Shown here: one piece after another, positions 36,101 through 46,000 of the stretch
Numbering within the stretch: the stretch's first letter is position 1
How the letters are laid out: every line of letters starts with the position of its first letter
Source of the DNA: Watersipora subatra
Taxonomy: Eukaryota > Bryozoa > Gymnolaemata > Cheilostomatida > Watersiporidae
NCBI RefSeq assembly: GCF_963576615.1
Contig: NC_088708.1
Location: 66,256,672 to 66,320,671 of the forward strand
Reading direction: 5' to 3'
DNA length: 64,000 nt
Program-made: the position numbers and the translations under genes
Notes under the pieces: generated by a model
What the model saw: the letters and a program-made list of their open reading frames with translations, nothing else
Database searches by the model: none
Told to the model about the DNA's origin: nothing

Positions 36101-38916
36101 CAGTTCCAGTTGCTTTCAATGGTTGAAGAGTTATCCTCTCTTTGCTTAGCCAGACTATGATGCTTTACATTCTTAGAGCTATGCTTATCTGGTGATTAGC
36201 TAAAGGCCAACGATATATTATAATACTTGTATATAAAAATACAAGTGTGTGTTTGTTTGGCTGTCACATGTTCAGTTTATAGCGATTGGTTGAAATACGC
36301 ACGCTTGAACTATTAGAAGCAAACTGCTAGAGGCATACTCGAACCACTAGAAGAAATATACGCGCCTAGACTTTCCCTAAAACAATGCTTGAGTCCGATG
36401 CGCAGTGAAAGATCATGATGTGTAACAATTATAAGCACAATTATTCCAAACCATGGCAAAGTGGCTGCATAGTTTAGTGGTAGTGTGCATGGCTTGCCCT
36501 CCTTTCATCCAATTGTACAAGTTTGATTCCTTTGAGGTGTGATCTTTTTTGTAACGCCCAGATTGAAGGACGGACACAGCTCTTATAATAGTAAAGATTT
36601 AGACTAGCTTAAGTTACTAGCTTAAGTTACTCAAATTCATTGGTTAAAGAAACCTAGCCAATAACAACTACATTACCTGCTACTGTTTAAGCCTGGTTTC
36701 CATATGATGGTGCAATGATTGTGCGCGGCCCATTGATCCTGCGCAATGCATTTCTTGGGCTGCGACGCAGTGTTTCCATAGCGTGCGTAGGCGCCATGCT
36801 TGCATTGGACGGGGTGAGTAATTTCCTTACTTTTTCGTACGGGAGGCCGATTTCTTCGGAAAACAGTTCTCCGTTGCGAACTTGCGATGTCATAGGAAAA
36901 CCAGGCTTCCTCTTTAGTACGGGAGACCGATTTCTTCGGAAAACAGCTCTCCGTTTTAATTGGGGGATAAGTTGAAAAGGTCAAGCGGTGCATTGTGGAA
37001 TACATCATCGCGCGCACCCGTCACAAGGATCCATTCTGTTGGATCCTTGCGATCAGCGTACACACGTCACGCGATCGTCGTGCGTTGATGTTTCCACATC
37101 ACAACTGGCCTACGCACAACGTCGTGCGCTTTGTTGCGCGCCTTGCGCTGTCATATAGAAGCCAGGCTTTATAAGCAGTTTTATATCTTGAACGAACGTG
37201 TAACATAGGTAAAAAATGTTTTTCAACAATTTGTTTTAGCTATGCCAGACACACACAGAAATATACAAATACCTTCATTTAAAAGTTAGATTGGTAAATG
37301 TTGTATATGTTGATTAAAAATAAAATTTCTGTGCCAAAGCTTTTTTATTACCTGTGCAGCGCCCAGCATTCAGCAGGAGTAACATAAAAATGTATTCATG
37401 CTGTCGGATTCATCTCGTAACGTGAATGTTTTATTGTACAAATAAGGTTAGCTAAAAAAAGTTGCATTGTGAAAATATTTAAATTCTAGTTCCCACAGAG
37501 AAAGCCGTTGCATTGAATTTATATTTATAGAGCCAAATTCGCATTCTCAAATGATGAAAATGTTATAGATAAGCCTTTTCATTTAACTGCATTACACTTT
37601 TATTTGCTTTCATGCCGTCAGCGTGCTTCCCCGATGACGCCTACCACTTATGCAAGCAGCGCAGAGTCCGTCATTCAATTAGGTGAGGCCCGTAACAAGA
37701 ATTGGGTGGGTTGCTGTGAGCTCATCAAATTTCATTAAGCACTAGTACATAGGTGAAGGAAGCTAGGAAGTGGCCAGCATCAATTGTGGGCATGATAATC
37801 AAATTGTCTTAATAATACTTACAATAGGATAGACATACATGTATGTCCTGCACTAGCGTTACAATTATAACTCATGGGCTCTGCATACTTTAGCGGCTAA
37901 GGCTTAGCCTGATGTTCCTAGAAAGGAGCTATGACTGACCAGAATATTTAGACCATAACTGTATAGATCACAGAAGCGAAATGATTTTTTCTATCACATC
38001 TATCACCACAGCGATGTTAGACTTATAACACTGCAATGTTATGGTTGTAAAACGCAGTCAGGACAGTAAATAATATACCTTTGACCAATAATTGCAGTCT
38101 TTATTTTCTATATTTATTTATAGAATATACTTATTTATTCTATATTTATTTTATATTTATTTTCTTTTTATTTATTTATAGAATTTGAGTACTTTTAACT
38201 AAATGCACATTTGGCTATATTTAAAATTGTTAACAATGGTAAACAAAACTCTACTAGTTGCGCTGAGATACTTCGAGTAGGGCAGCTTTTTACTGGATTT
38301 AGAAAAATTTGGCCTCACTAAACTCTTATTCATTCACACCCAAAAAATATTCCTTTTTCAAGAAACTAGATGTAGTAGGGTCAAACCCTTGTACGTAGAG
38401 TTTGTGTTTGGCCCAGTAAAAAAACTGTGGTAAAAACATTTATGTACACTATCTTTTAAAATCTCACATGATGTTATTTTATAAAATATTTACAAATCTT
38501 TATTTTTTATAAAGATTTTTAAAGCCTCTCATTATAATACACTTTGATATAATTTATATAATTTCAAATTATTACATATAAATGCTGTACTGTCTAAAGT
38601 AACTTTGTTGCTTGCTCAGCAAATGTGATCAGCAACTAGTAGCAGCCTTATGGGTGAGAACTCAGACATCCTCACCAAATAATGTTATTTATTTTCTAAA
38701 ACAAGAGTTATAAATAGGAAAGCGTGCCTAGATGATGAAAATGTCTTACCAAGTCGGAGATCTGTACAGGTGTAATACCAAAGTCGACATTGACAGGTTG
38801 GGAAGAGTCGAGAACTGGCCGGGCCCTTGTATCATAGTCATCAAGCAAGTTATGAATGAGAGATTTCTCATCTAAATGTGTTTTGCCAGAACGTGGATTT
38901 TGTCCTTTTTGATGCG
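26580..38916 (-). CDS. nicotinic acetylcholine receptor, alpha-type subunit (six exons, 5' end missing)
   Basis: A ligand-gated cation channel subunit of the Cys-loop family, acting at the plasma membrane. Six exons join in phase into 472 codons: 38750-38916, 35898-35942, 32945-33054, 29504-29770, 28040-28305 and 26580-27145. Landmarks: an N-terminal helix region with [20 protein letters not shown]; a Cys loop of exactly 13 residues between cysteines with FPFD; the vicinal pair YECCPEPYP in loop C, the mark of alpha subunits; M1; M2 with [12 protein letters not shown], whose Glu predicts cation selectivity; M3; a short cytoplasmic loop of about 110 residues; and M4 before the C-terminus. The 45-bp and 110-bp exons are the ancient sizes of this family. 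NMT and NLT sequons are visible. The first exon with the signal peptide (ending in phase 1) was not found. Introns are full of repeats and transposons. Confidence 0.93.
27891..28045 (-). repeat. 45-bp tandem repeat duplicating a splice donor
   Basis: About three and a half copies of a unit holding tggaactgatgctatgacaa and the reverse complement of GTGAGT. The first copy contains the working donor (28039). Equivalent GTGAGT sites recur at 27994 and 27904. The copy at 27949 reads GATGAG and has lost the GT. The receptor reading frame stays open through all copies. Confidence 0.92.
28040..28305 (-). CDS. receptor exon: loop C, M1, M2
   Basis: 266 bp, acceptor gtgttttag, donor ATAG|GTGAGT. It encodes [13 protein letters not shown], then M1 ([18 protein letters not shown]), M2, and the M2-M3 link ending SVPLI. 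It ends in phase 1, matching the next exon. Confidence 0.95.
28572..29010. repeat. 15-bp minisatellite, about 29 copies
   Basis: GTACACGGCAGAGCT is repeated almost without variation (rare g/a or a/g changes). It lies in the intron between the Cys-loop and loop-C exons. All six frames are largely open because 15 is a multiple of three, which produces spurious proteins on both strands. Confidence 0.95.
29252..29455. repeat. 17-bp minisatellite next to a receptor donor
   Basis: About 12 copies of GGTATGATATGGCTTAT or GGTATGGTATGGCTTAT, ending roughly 50 nt past the donor of the Cys-loop exon (29504). Confidence 0.92.
29460..30416 (-). repeat. segmental duplication, copy B (within receptor gene)
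   Basis: The working-locus counterpart of 660-1620. It includes the Cys-loop exon and the adjoining intron up to the phrase gaaaagggagc. Confidence 0.85.
29504..29770 (-). CDS. receptor exon: Cys loop
   Basis: 267 bp, acceptor gttgtag, donor GAGAG|GTAATC. It carries the completed Y-N-S then [20 protein letters not shown], the Cys loop with FPFD, and [11 protein letters not shown]. Confidence 0.95.
30955..31270 (+). repeat. tRNA-derived SINE
   Basis: The tRNA-like head has a TTAGCGGTCTAA (A-box-like) and a GGGTTCAATTCCC (B-box) about 35 nt later. A body of about 200 nt follows, ending in an ATT microsatellite near 31255. It lies in a receptor intron. Confidence 0.55.
31593..32729. mobile_element. 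1.1-kb hAT-type non-autonomous element
   Basis: Inverted ends start TAGAGGTGGAACGAGAC, and both flanks carry the 8-bp duplication CTGCTAAG (31585-31592 and 32730-32737). The TAGAG start and 8-bp TSD fit hAT. The subterminal regions are rich in CGAGAC motifs on both sides. No transposase frame is seen. It lies in the intron between the 110-bp and Cys-loop exons of the receptor. Confidence 0.88.
32945..33054 (-). CDS. receptor exon, 110 bp
   Basis: Acceptor ttcatag, donor CAACAG|GTAAGC. It encodes [11 protein letters not shown] and [11 protein letters not shown] with an NMT glycosylation site. The 110-bp length is the conserved size of this exon across nicotinic receptor genes. Confidence 0.95.
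33060..33890. other. receptor intron, nothing else seen
   Basis: Intronic AT-rich sequence between the 110-bp exon and the AT repeat at about 33900. No gene or clear repeat was recognised. Confidence 0.4.
33895..34095. repeat. degenerate AT-rich tandem repeat
   Basis: A loosely repeated phrase of the form aataaaatg(c/t)atttat, about 20 bp, several copies, in a receptor intron. Confidence 0.6.
34435..34875. repeat. 42/45-bp minisatellite
   Basis: Alternating units of 45 and 42 bp, each with gaggccactcccaca and actaaggc(t/c)a. About ten units. Both lengths are multiples of three, giving a 232-codon spurious frame on the minus strand. Plus-strand copies contain CAGGTAAG, a donor-like string, but the gene here runs on the minus strand. 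Confidence 0.9.
35290..35878. repeat. 40-bp minisatellite next to a receptor donor
   Basis: About 14 copies of a 40-bp unit with aggacactagacatcataac and gttgcttcaacaat. It begins about 20 nt past the donor of the 45-bp receptor exon (35898). Confidence 0.95.
35898..35942 (-). CDS. receptor exon, 45 bp
   Basis: [15 protein letters not shown], flanked by cttcttgtag and GTGAGT. Forty-five bases and the DE.NQ..... W start are the classic third exon of nicotinic receptor genes. Too short for ordinary ORF detection; found by phase and family landmarks. Confidence 0.95.
36467..36595 (+). repeat. tRNA-Gly-like SINE head
   Basis: GCATAGTTTAGTGGTAGTGT (A-box region) is followed by CTTGCCCTCC and GTTTGATTCC (B box), recalling tRNA-Gly. 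A short body follows. It lies in a receptor intron. Confidence 0.55.
36690..37168. mobile_element. 479-bp MITE, PIF/Harbinger-like
   Basis: Ends read AGCCTGGTTTCCATATGA and, inverted, AGCCTGGCTTCTATATGA. TTA lies on both sides (36687-36689 and 37169-37171), the 3-bp TWA target of PIF/Harbinger elements. The interior is GC-rich with many GCGC words and a partly duplicated ggagaccgatttcttcgga block. No transposase. Confidence 0.75.
37200..37375 (-). repeat. dispersed repeat family, third inverted copy
   Basis: Reverse complement reads cagcgcccagcattcagc-type head variant, then aataaaaaagctttggcacag. It is related to 7186-7383 and 16905-17120 but more diverged. Confidence 0.5.
37380..38745. other. 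receptor intron, nothing else seen
   Basis: AT-rich intron with simple TTTATTTA stretches near 38100-38170. No gene recognised. Confidence 0.4.
38750..38916 (-). CDS. receptor exon: N-terminal extracellular segment
   Basis: 167 bp, acceptor ttggcttgcag, donor TTG|GTAAGA, entered in phase 1. It encodes [34 protein letters not shown] and TPVQISDL, the usual start of the mature receptor subunit. Confidence 0.92.
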
Positions 38917-39074
38917 CTGCAAGCCAAAGAAGGAAATTAGTGTATTTGCATTTAGCCTTAACATTTGCTTTCTTTGCGAAATGAAATTTATCTAATTTTT
39001 TTGAAATAGTGGTTGAAATGTGAGTTTGCTGAAGATATCAGTTTAATTTATCTGAACTTTAGCATAACTAAAGT

Positions 39075-39395
39075 TCAGATAGATAGTTATAACTATGGTT
39101 ATAGCTATAACTATTGTTATAGCTATAACCATAGCTATAACCATAGTTATAGCTATAACTATGGTTATAGCTATAACTATGGTTATAGCTATAACCATAG
39201 TTATAGCTATAGCCATTGCTAGCTAGTTATAATTATAACCATTAACCATTGCTAGCTGTAACTATAGCTATAACTAAAGCTATACCTATGGTTATAATTA
39301 TAGTTATAATTATAGCTAGATGCAACTAGAGCTGTAACTATCGCTATAGCTAGAAGCAAGTATAGCTATGACTATAGCTATAGTTAGCTGTAAGG
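39075..39395. repeat. palindromic AT tandem repeat
   Basis: Imperfect repeats of ctataactatggttatag and its complement. Because each unit is nearly self-complementary, the region can fold on either strand. Confidence 0.8.
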
Positions 39396-39745
39396 CTGGC
39401 TGGAGGATGAAAACCTATGCAAATTCACTTAAGCTGGGGACTGTGTTTGGTTGAGCAGTACACTACCTTTTTCACCTCATTTACCACAGTTTTAAAATTC
39501 CTAAAATTTTTTATCCGGATAAAACTAATTTCTATGGTTGACCTATCTATAAATTGTACCTCGCCCTATAAGACCTACAAAACCCTTATCCCTGTCTCAA
39601 AATTGCTGCCTTTTTCTGGTTTTGCTGAGAAATATGGTTCATATCAATCAATATGTACATCAAACCAACTTTCTACACAACAATTTTTTAGTTATATAAT
39701 TTTCCAAACTGCCTTTTTATCTGTGCATGCTGACTTACCTCTAGA

Positions 39746-39946
39746 ATGCCCGGCAGCGATAATAAAATTGTACAGAATAGCTATAATCCAAGTACGAGAG
39801 TTCATATCGTTTCAGACCTGATGACATCTCATGTCGCCAAGTTGAGAGAAAGTGGAAAAGTGAGTCAAGTCTACCAGAGTGCAATGCCAAGTAAGGCAGC
39901 AGGCAGCGTATACACATGCTGCCCACAAAGCCACTTACTTGTCTAA
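39746..39946 (+). other. 66-codon open frame of uncertain reality
   Basis: Starts MPGSDNKIVQNSYNPSTRVH just after an acceptor-like ttacctctag, with balanced amino-acid use (SDLMTSHVAKLRESGKVSQV). No family is recognised, and there is no upstream or downstream partner exon. It could be a real exon, a retrocopy fragment or chance. Confidence 0.25.
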
Positions 39947-39949
39947 TCA

Positions 39950-40985
39950 GTTTGAGCTCATTGATTTAATTGCTCCATGTTTATACAAGTGAAAGAGGAG
40001 ACTAGAGGCAGCAGGCAGCACTGCTGCTCAATTTATGGCTTTAGAATGTGACTTTCTCAATGGTGTAAGCAAATTTGCATAGGTGTATAAAGAAAGTTCA
40101 TGGAGGTTGCTTTGTTTGCTTTTCTTGTGAAGCTGGGCGCCTAATAATAAATTTTCAATTTAATTCAGACTGGAGTTTTTGGCATCTCTCCTACCCCCAC
40201 GGGTTTGTAATTGCTTGTAATGTCACGTACTTATAGCTTTTTTAATCTCTTCAGCACTGATAGCAGCAATTTTAATCAGAGCCAGAATTCGATGTCTTTA
40301 CAATCAGTAATAAAGGAACACAAGAACACAATAACAATATATTTGTTTTTAGTTAGAACAGGTCATGTATTTAGGTTTATTTAATTAAAATTGTAAGTAA
40401 AATACAGAAACTGGAGGTAATGAAGACGAGTTAATTACATTATTTTGTGTTTCACTTCCGCAATAGTTGGTAGTCTGATAGCAGAGACACAACCGGAATT
40501 TATGCATTTAGAAAGTATGTTACCACTTCTTATGACTGGCAGAAATTGTATGCGATCAGAGTTCTATAGTGTCCTATAAGCTAAGGGGGGTGAACACCCA
40601 GCCTGATCACCCAGCCTGATGGCAATGGAGACTCGACTATCGAAGGGACACTCAACTTTTTGTGGGAACTACAGATACAACTTTTTTTAGGATGAAAGTC
40701 ACTGGTCTTTGAACGATGGTTAAGGGCAGGAGAGGTACTTTGTATCCCCAGTACCGAATATAGTCTTTGATTAATATCATTAACCCAGACACAGATACAA
40801 CAAATAAAGTGAATTAAAACATTCTAATATTAAGCCAAGGTTAACAGTGTCTAGAGGATGAGTGCAGAGTTAAGAAAAGTAGTAATGGCAAGCTTCTGTT
40901 ATGTAGTGACAATGCTTGGTAGTGTTCTCATGTTCTCTAGTAGAGAAACACACCACCAGCACTAGTTTTTTATAAGCTACCTTGG
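39950..40985. other. no gene seen
   Basis: AT-rich spacer. The missing first exon of the receptor may lie here or beyond, but none was recognised. Confidence 0.35.
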
Positions 40986-40995
40986 GTGGTCCTAC

Positions 40996-41229
40996 CACTT
41001 ATCATGGGCTTCTTCTGAAACTGTTAGATCAACCCGAAGGGATGCATTTTGCAACACGTCCAGACTGACAGAGCCAGGTAGCCACTTCACTTGTTCAATG
41101 GGGTAAGGACAGAGGTGGATCTTTAACGTGCCCATGTTGTCAGTGTGGTACACAGCATCAGGCAGGGCTCGAACCACCAACTCCATGGTTGATAAATCAA
41201 AGACACTAACACTAGGCCACCCTGACACC
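40996..41229 (-). CDS. isolated coding exon of unknown gene
   Basis: 234 bp between an acceptor (cttacctctttag) and a donor-like G|GTAGGA. It encodes VSGWPSVSVFDLSTMELVVR, then LPDAVYHTDNMGTLKIHLCP and SLDVLQNASLRVDLTVSEE. Composition and alternating hydrophobic strands look like a real beta-rich extracellular or cytosolic domain. If the donor is not used, a TAG stop follows at 40994-40992, making it a last exon. No family is recognised and no partner exon was found. It lies upstream of the receptor on the same strand but does not resemble it. Confidence 0.5.
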
Positions 41230-41234
41230 CTAAA

Positions 41235-43015
41235 GAGGTAAGTAATCAAGGTGAATACTTGTATAGGCTACAGCTAATTTCAATTCAACGCATATGACCC
41301 ATGCCATGGCAAGTGATGTGACACGCAAGTTACCAAACGTTGATTAACCTCTGATATAGAATACAATAGGTCTACACCTGAGCTAGGGTATACAGTAATT
41401 ATCACTCCCTCCTTGTTGCTTCTTTTTACCCTAATGAGCGATTGATTTACAACCAAGTGATTTAACAGACAGGGTATTACATATTATACTTGACATCTAA
41501 TGACGTCTTAGCCGTGTCAACAGATATCGACCCTTAATATTCTATGTGTGCCTAGACTGTGTCAAAGACATGGCTGTCTCGGCTAAGTAGAGTGTGTGAA
41601 TAACAGATTAACAATTACATATGTTTTATTTATGCGTCGCTTACATGGATAAGTCATATTAATTTTCATTTCTATAAAGCTGCTCAACCATAATCTATAT
41701 TTACACATATTCGACACTCAAAACATGTTTGTAACAGCTATATGTACTAGCAACTCTCATATGGTAAATTCCTACAGCCACCATAAAGTAACTATTTTTA
41801 GACTTGGAAGAGTCTGTTTGTCTGGTGCCATAGAGTTCATAAGGTCACTCTTCCTGTTGTTGTTTGCGTAGCTCTATTTCTGTACCTTCTGGTCATGAAA
41901 ACTGACAAGCTTCTAGATCTGGCATCTGATTGCATTCTCACCTTTCCTTACGCCCTTGTTTCCCTTCTTATACAAACATATAAATTAGCTTAATAGAATG
42001 CGATAGACCTTCCTCCAACCAAATTTATCTATTTGCACTGCAGCTGGTGGGGGTGTTATCCTTAATATAGCCTTCACAGCTGCCAAACAGCAGCAGGAAA
42101 TATTTGTAAGTCTGGAAATAATGTCTGTAATTGCAACTTATTTTTATCAGTAACATTTTATGAAAAATCTAATTTGTATTTGAAGTCGTAAAATATAATA
42201 TAGAAATAATGTCCTTAGTGTTTGTGTTTTAATTGTTGATCCACATAATTTGAATATTTAAACCTGGTATGACAAATGTAATACAGTGGATGAGTAACCC
42301 TCTGCATGTTAGATGCTGACAGAACACAAATGAAGCACACAAATCCTTACAAACAGGCTATATATCTAATAAGATTATTACCTTCAGCAGATGTTTCGAG
42401 TGCAGTATACTTTTTCAGACTACCGCTAACAAGTGCCTTCTGACATCTTGTTCTTCTGACTTGTTTTGTTTGTATGCACGTAAGTGTGCTGTTTCATAGT
42501 TGTTTTAGAGGCCTCCTCAGGCTAGTAGAAATGGAGTAGCCATACGGTAAGGTGTGAGCAACTACTGAGCAGGTGTTAGCGTGTCTTAATCTACATTGTT
42601 TGTGACACAAATCCCGAAGGTTCAATTAATCTTTTAGAAATAAGACATATCAGATCAAACAAAAAGGCATTTATTTCAACACACACTTTGACCTTTTCCA
42701 TCAACCTCTCAATCCGCATTGACCTACACTAACAAGTAAATAAAATTGTTTCACAAGTTTTATGAAGTTCAAGCATTGCAACAAGATCAAAACTATTTTT
42801 AATAATTTCCAAAATATGTATTCGTAAAGTAAATGAAATTCTGTGAAGTAAAAAATATGTTTACATACTAGCATCTATCTGAGCAGATGGGGAGGCATCG
42901 GCAGCTGTCTCATCCATTCTTATCACCTTTTTGTTTACTGATCTTTTGTCATCTCATTGGGAAATAAACTGGTGAGAGAGAGCATTCAGCAGAGAGAAAG
43001 GATTGAAGCTAGACA
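41235..43015. other. spacer with one weak exon candidate
   Basis: A plus-strand segment, 42044-42105, has an acceptor (tttgcactgcag), an open frame (GGGVILNIAFTAAKQQQEIF) and a donor (GTAAGT). It does not join in phase with the saposin-like gene that follows. Otherwise no gene seen. Confidence 0.25.
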
Positions 43016-43019
43016 CAGA

Positions 43020-43056
43020 ATGACCAACAAACGTTTTTATCTATTCTTCATAGTTG
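43020..43056 (+). CDS. saposin-like exon 1 (signal peptide)
   Basis: ATG then TNKRFYLFFIV and a lone G before GTAAGG. Phase 1. Confidence 0.72.
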
Positions 43057-46000
43057 GTAAGGTATACATTTTAACTTAGCTTCGGGCTTTTAACTAGGCT
43101 AAATTACAATAAGAGCTTGGTGTAATGATAGCGCTGAACAGATCAAAAAGACTAAAACACATAAAAAATTAAAATCATGATTTGAAGATTTTTTGCGTTT
43201 TATTAAATATTTTTTAAGTATTTTTGTATTACATTTTGCTTATGTATTTTTTTAATATGAGTACCTAATAATGTTCTTTAAGATATTCGCAGTTAATTAT
43301 TTGCAAGAAAGCCGTGTCCGGGTAAGATGGAGGGTTCAAATGGATATGTATGTCCAAAATTAAATAAGCGCTATTGAGATGTCAATCTGTTTATATTTAG
43401 TAATCAGCATTGAGCATGCTTTGCAGCTGGACTACTAGGGAATGCAGCCAGCCACAAGTTAAATTCCTTAGACTGTCTCTCTTGTCAAATAGTTGTGGAA
43501 GCCATGGATCAGACTCAGACAGAGCAAGTAGGTTTGCTGTTGTTAGTGTAATAATGTCTGCGTTATTCTCTAATGCTTTTTATTGATGACTTTATGGTTA
43601 CACAATACACAACTAGGACCAATACGGATACTTAACATAGTCTGTGTCCGGTATGGTGAAAGCTGTCACCTGCCGCAGTCAATCATTTCTATACAAAAAC
43701 TTTGCTTATTGATTAGGTTACTAACTAATTTTAATAAACAGGCATTTGCAGATGGCAAAAAATTGCGAAAGATTTACTCACATGCAATTAATTATTTTTT
43801 ATAGGTATTTGCAGGCATAAGAACTATATACAGGCAATTATGTTGCTATTACTTTATTTCTAAAAACATTCTCACTAGGTGGCTGAGCTCTGCATATACT
43901 ATAACTCTGTTTGCTTTTGCCAACTGGCTTATATTTACTTAACGTTATTTCCATTGTTAACAATTGGCACCTTAATATTCTTCTAAAATGCTTGTCAATC
44001 ATCACTTTTGGTGACATCAAAATATAAACCAAGCAAATATTATATTTTTAAGCTGCTTTCACGTATATTAAAAAACAATGCATGACGCTTAAATAAGGAA
44101 CACGTGAGGCAATTATAAAAATTGCATGACACTATTTGCTTTCTCCTTTCTAATTTAGGCATCTAAATTTGTATTCTGTGCTACAGGGCAGGGTTGTCAA
44201 TGAAATTCTCATCAACTATTTGTGTGGAAGAGCACAAAGCTACCACAAATGCAAGCATTTGCTAATGGATGAATATGTGGCAAACTTGGTAAGGAGTTAT
44301 CCTCTACTGTAGCAGTGTACTTCGCTAAAACAACTGCAGTGAATTATTGCTACTTAATAAGTTGGTTATTGATTAAGAGATGTTGTTGTCAGCCTACCTG
44401 TCATTATATTTACGGTTTGTATTCATTAAAAGAGGGCCACACCAGTTCACAACAAACTGCATCTAAGCATTCAGATGAGAGCGAAATCATTCAGAGTTGT
44501 TTTCTCATGTTGGCAGGGGACAAGTGTTAAACATATTTTTAACAGCTCTACTCAATGATCTTGAGTTAAAAAAGTTTTTAAATTGCCATGTAAGCTGTAG
44601 ACGATAATGTAGACAATTTGCTAGCTTATGAAGTTTTGAGAATCTTTAAATTTATAGAAACAGTACTGATGCATTATTCTTCAATTAAAACTATCAAAGC
44701 ATTTCTTCGAAACTAGCCATGAAGGTTGTAAAAAATAAATTGTATTCTTTTAAATAAAAAATATCTTAAAATAAATTATATTTTTTAAGGCAAGTTTTCA
44801 CTTGCATTTTTAAAAATGTCTTATCACTGCAAAGGGTACACAACAACCTAACTCATTTTCAAACTGAGTCTTTTGGGTATCAGTCCAGCTTGTAACTATT
44901 ATCAATGATGCTTATTCTACTAGGTTATTTGACTTCATTTCATGACAGCAATTTGATTTAAAGTCAGTCGAGTCAACATGCCAAAGTTGATAACTTTTTA
45001 AATTACATGGCTGGTTATTTAAAAGTGCCTGTATTTCAAACTGCTGCAGCATGAGTAGGTGCTAACACAAATGGAGTCATAGTACTAACAAATTACTTTA
45101 CAGTTTACAAACATGAATGGAGTCACAGTACTAATAAATTACTTCACAGTTTACAAACATGAATGGAGTCACGGTACTGTTAGATTACTTTACAGTTGAA
45201 CTGTCTGCGAAAGACTGCTTTAAGATAGTTTATTGAACCAAAATTTTAATTGATGCTCCTGCCATATATTTGCTGGGTGATTTGATCTGCGCAGTGGAAT
45301 AGATGCTGTACCCTGATTGGATGCCCACCTGCGTACAGAATAGCAAAAGAACTATTTGTCTTTAATTTGAAAAGTATTTGGATGGTTTCAACCACTAAAA
45401 ACCAGAACAATAAAATGTTTTGCTTAAATTTAAGGTAATAGACTTGAATGCTTTGTTTTTAGAAACTGCACCTGTAAGAAAAGACGTCGTAAAAACTGAA
45501 ACTAATATAAATCTTTGAAAAAAGTCATTTTGAGGGATGGTGTTTAAATTACTAAAAAGCAGATACTGTCAAATAATTAGATTTCAAATGATATACGGTA
45601 TCATAAATTGATCGACATTTTTACACTCACTTTAACCTTTTATTGCAAGCTTTAAGTATACTTCTTTTTCATGTCGGTGTAAATATGATTCGAATGCTAA
45701 CAGTACCCTGACCACTACCAACAGTACCCTGACCACTACCAACAACACCCTGACCACTACCAACAGTACCCTGACCACTACCAACAGTACCCTGACCACT
45801 ACCAACAACACCCTGACCACTACCAACAGTACCCTGACCACTACCAACAGTACCCTGACCACTACCAACAACACCCTGACCACTACCAACAGTACCCTGA
45901 CCACTACCAACAGTACCCTGACCACTACCAACAACACCCTGACCACTACCAACAGTACCCTGACCACTACCAACAGTACCCTGACCACTACCAACAACAC

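Noticed and set aside
36715-36975. Open frames on both strands at 36.7-37.0 kb
   Set aside because: They lie wholly within the GC-rich Harbinger-like MITE.
42044-42105. Plus-strand exon candidate upstream of the saposin-like gene
   Set aside because: Good splice borders, but the phase does not match the gene that follows and the 20 residues are uninformative.
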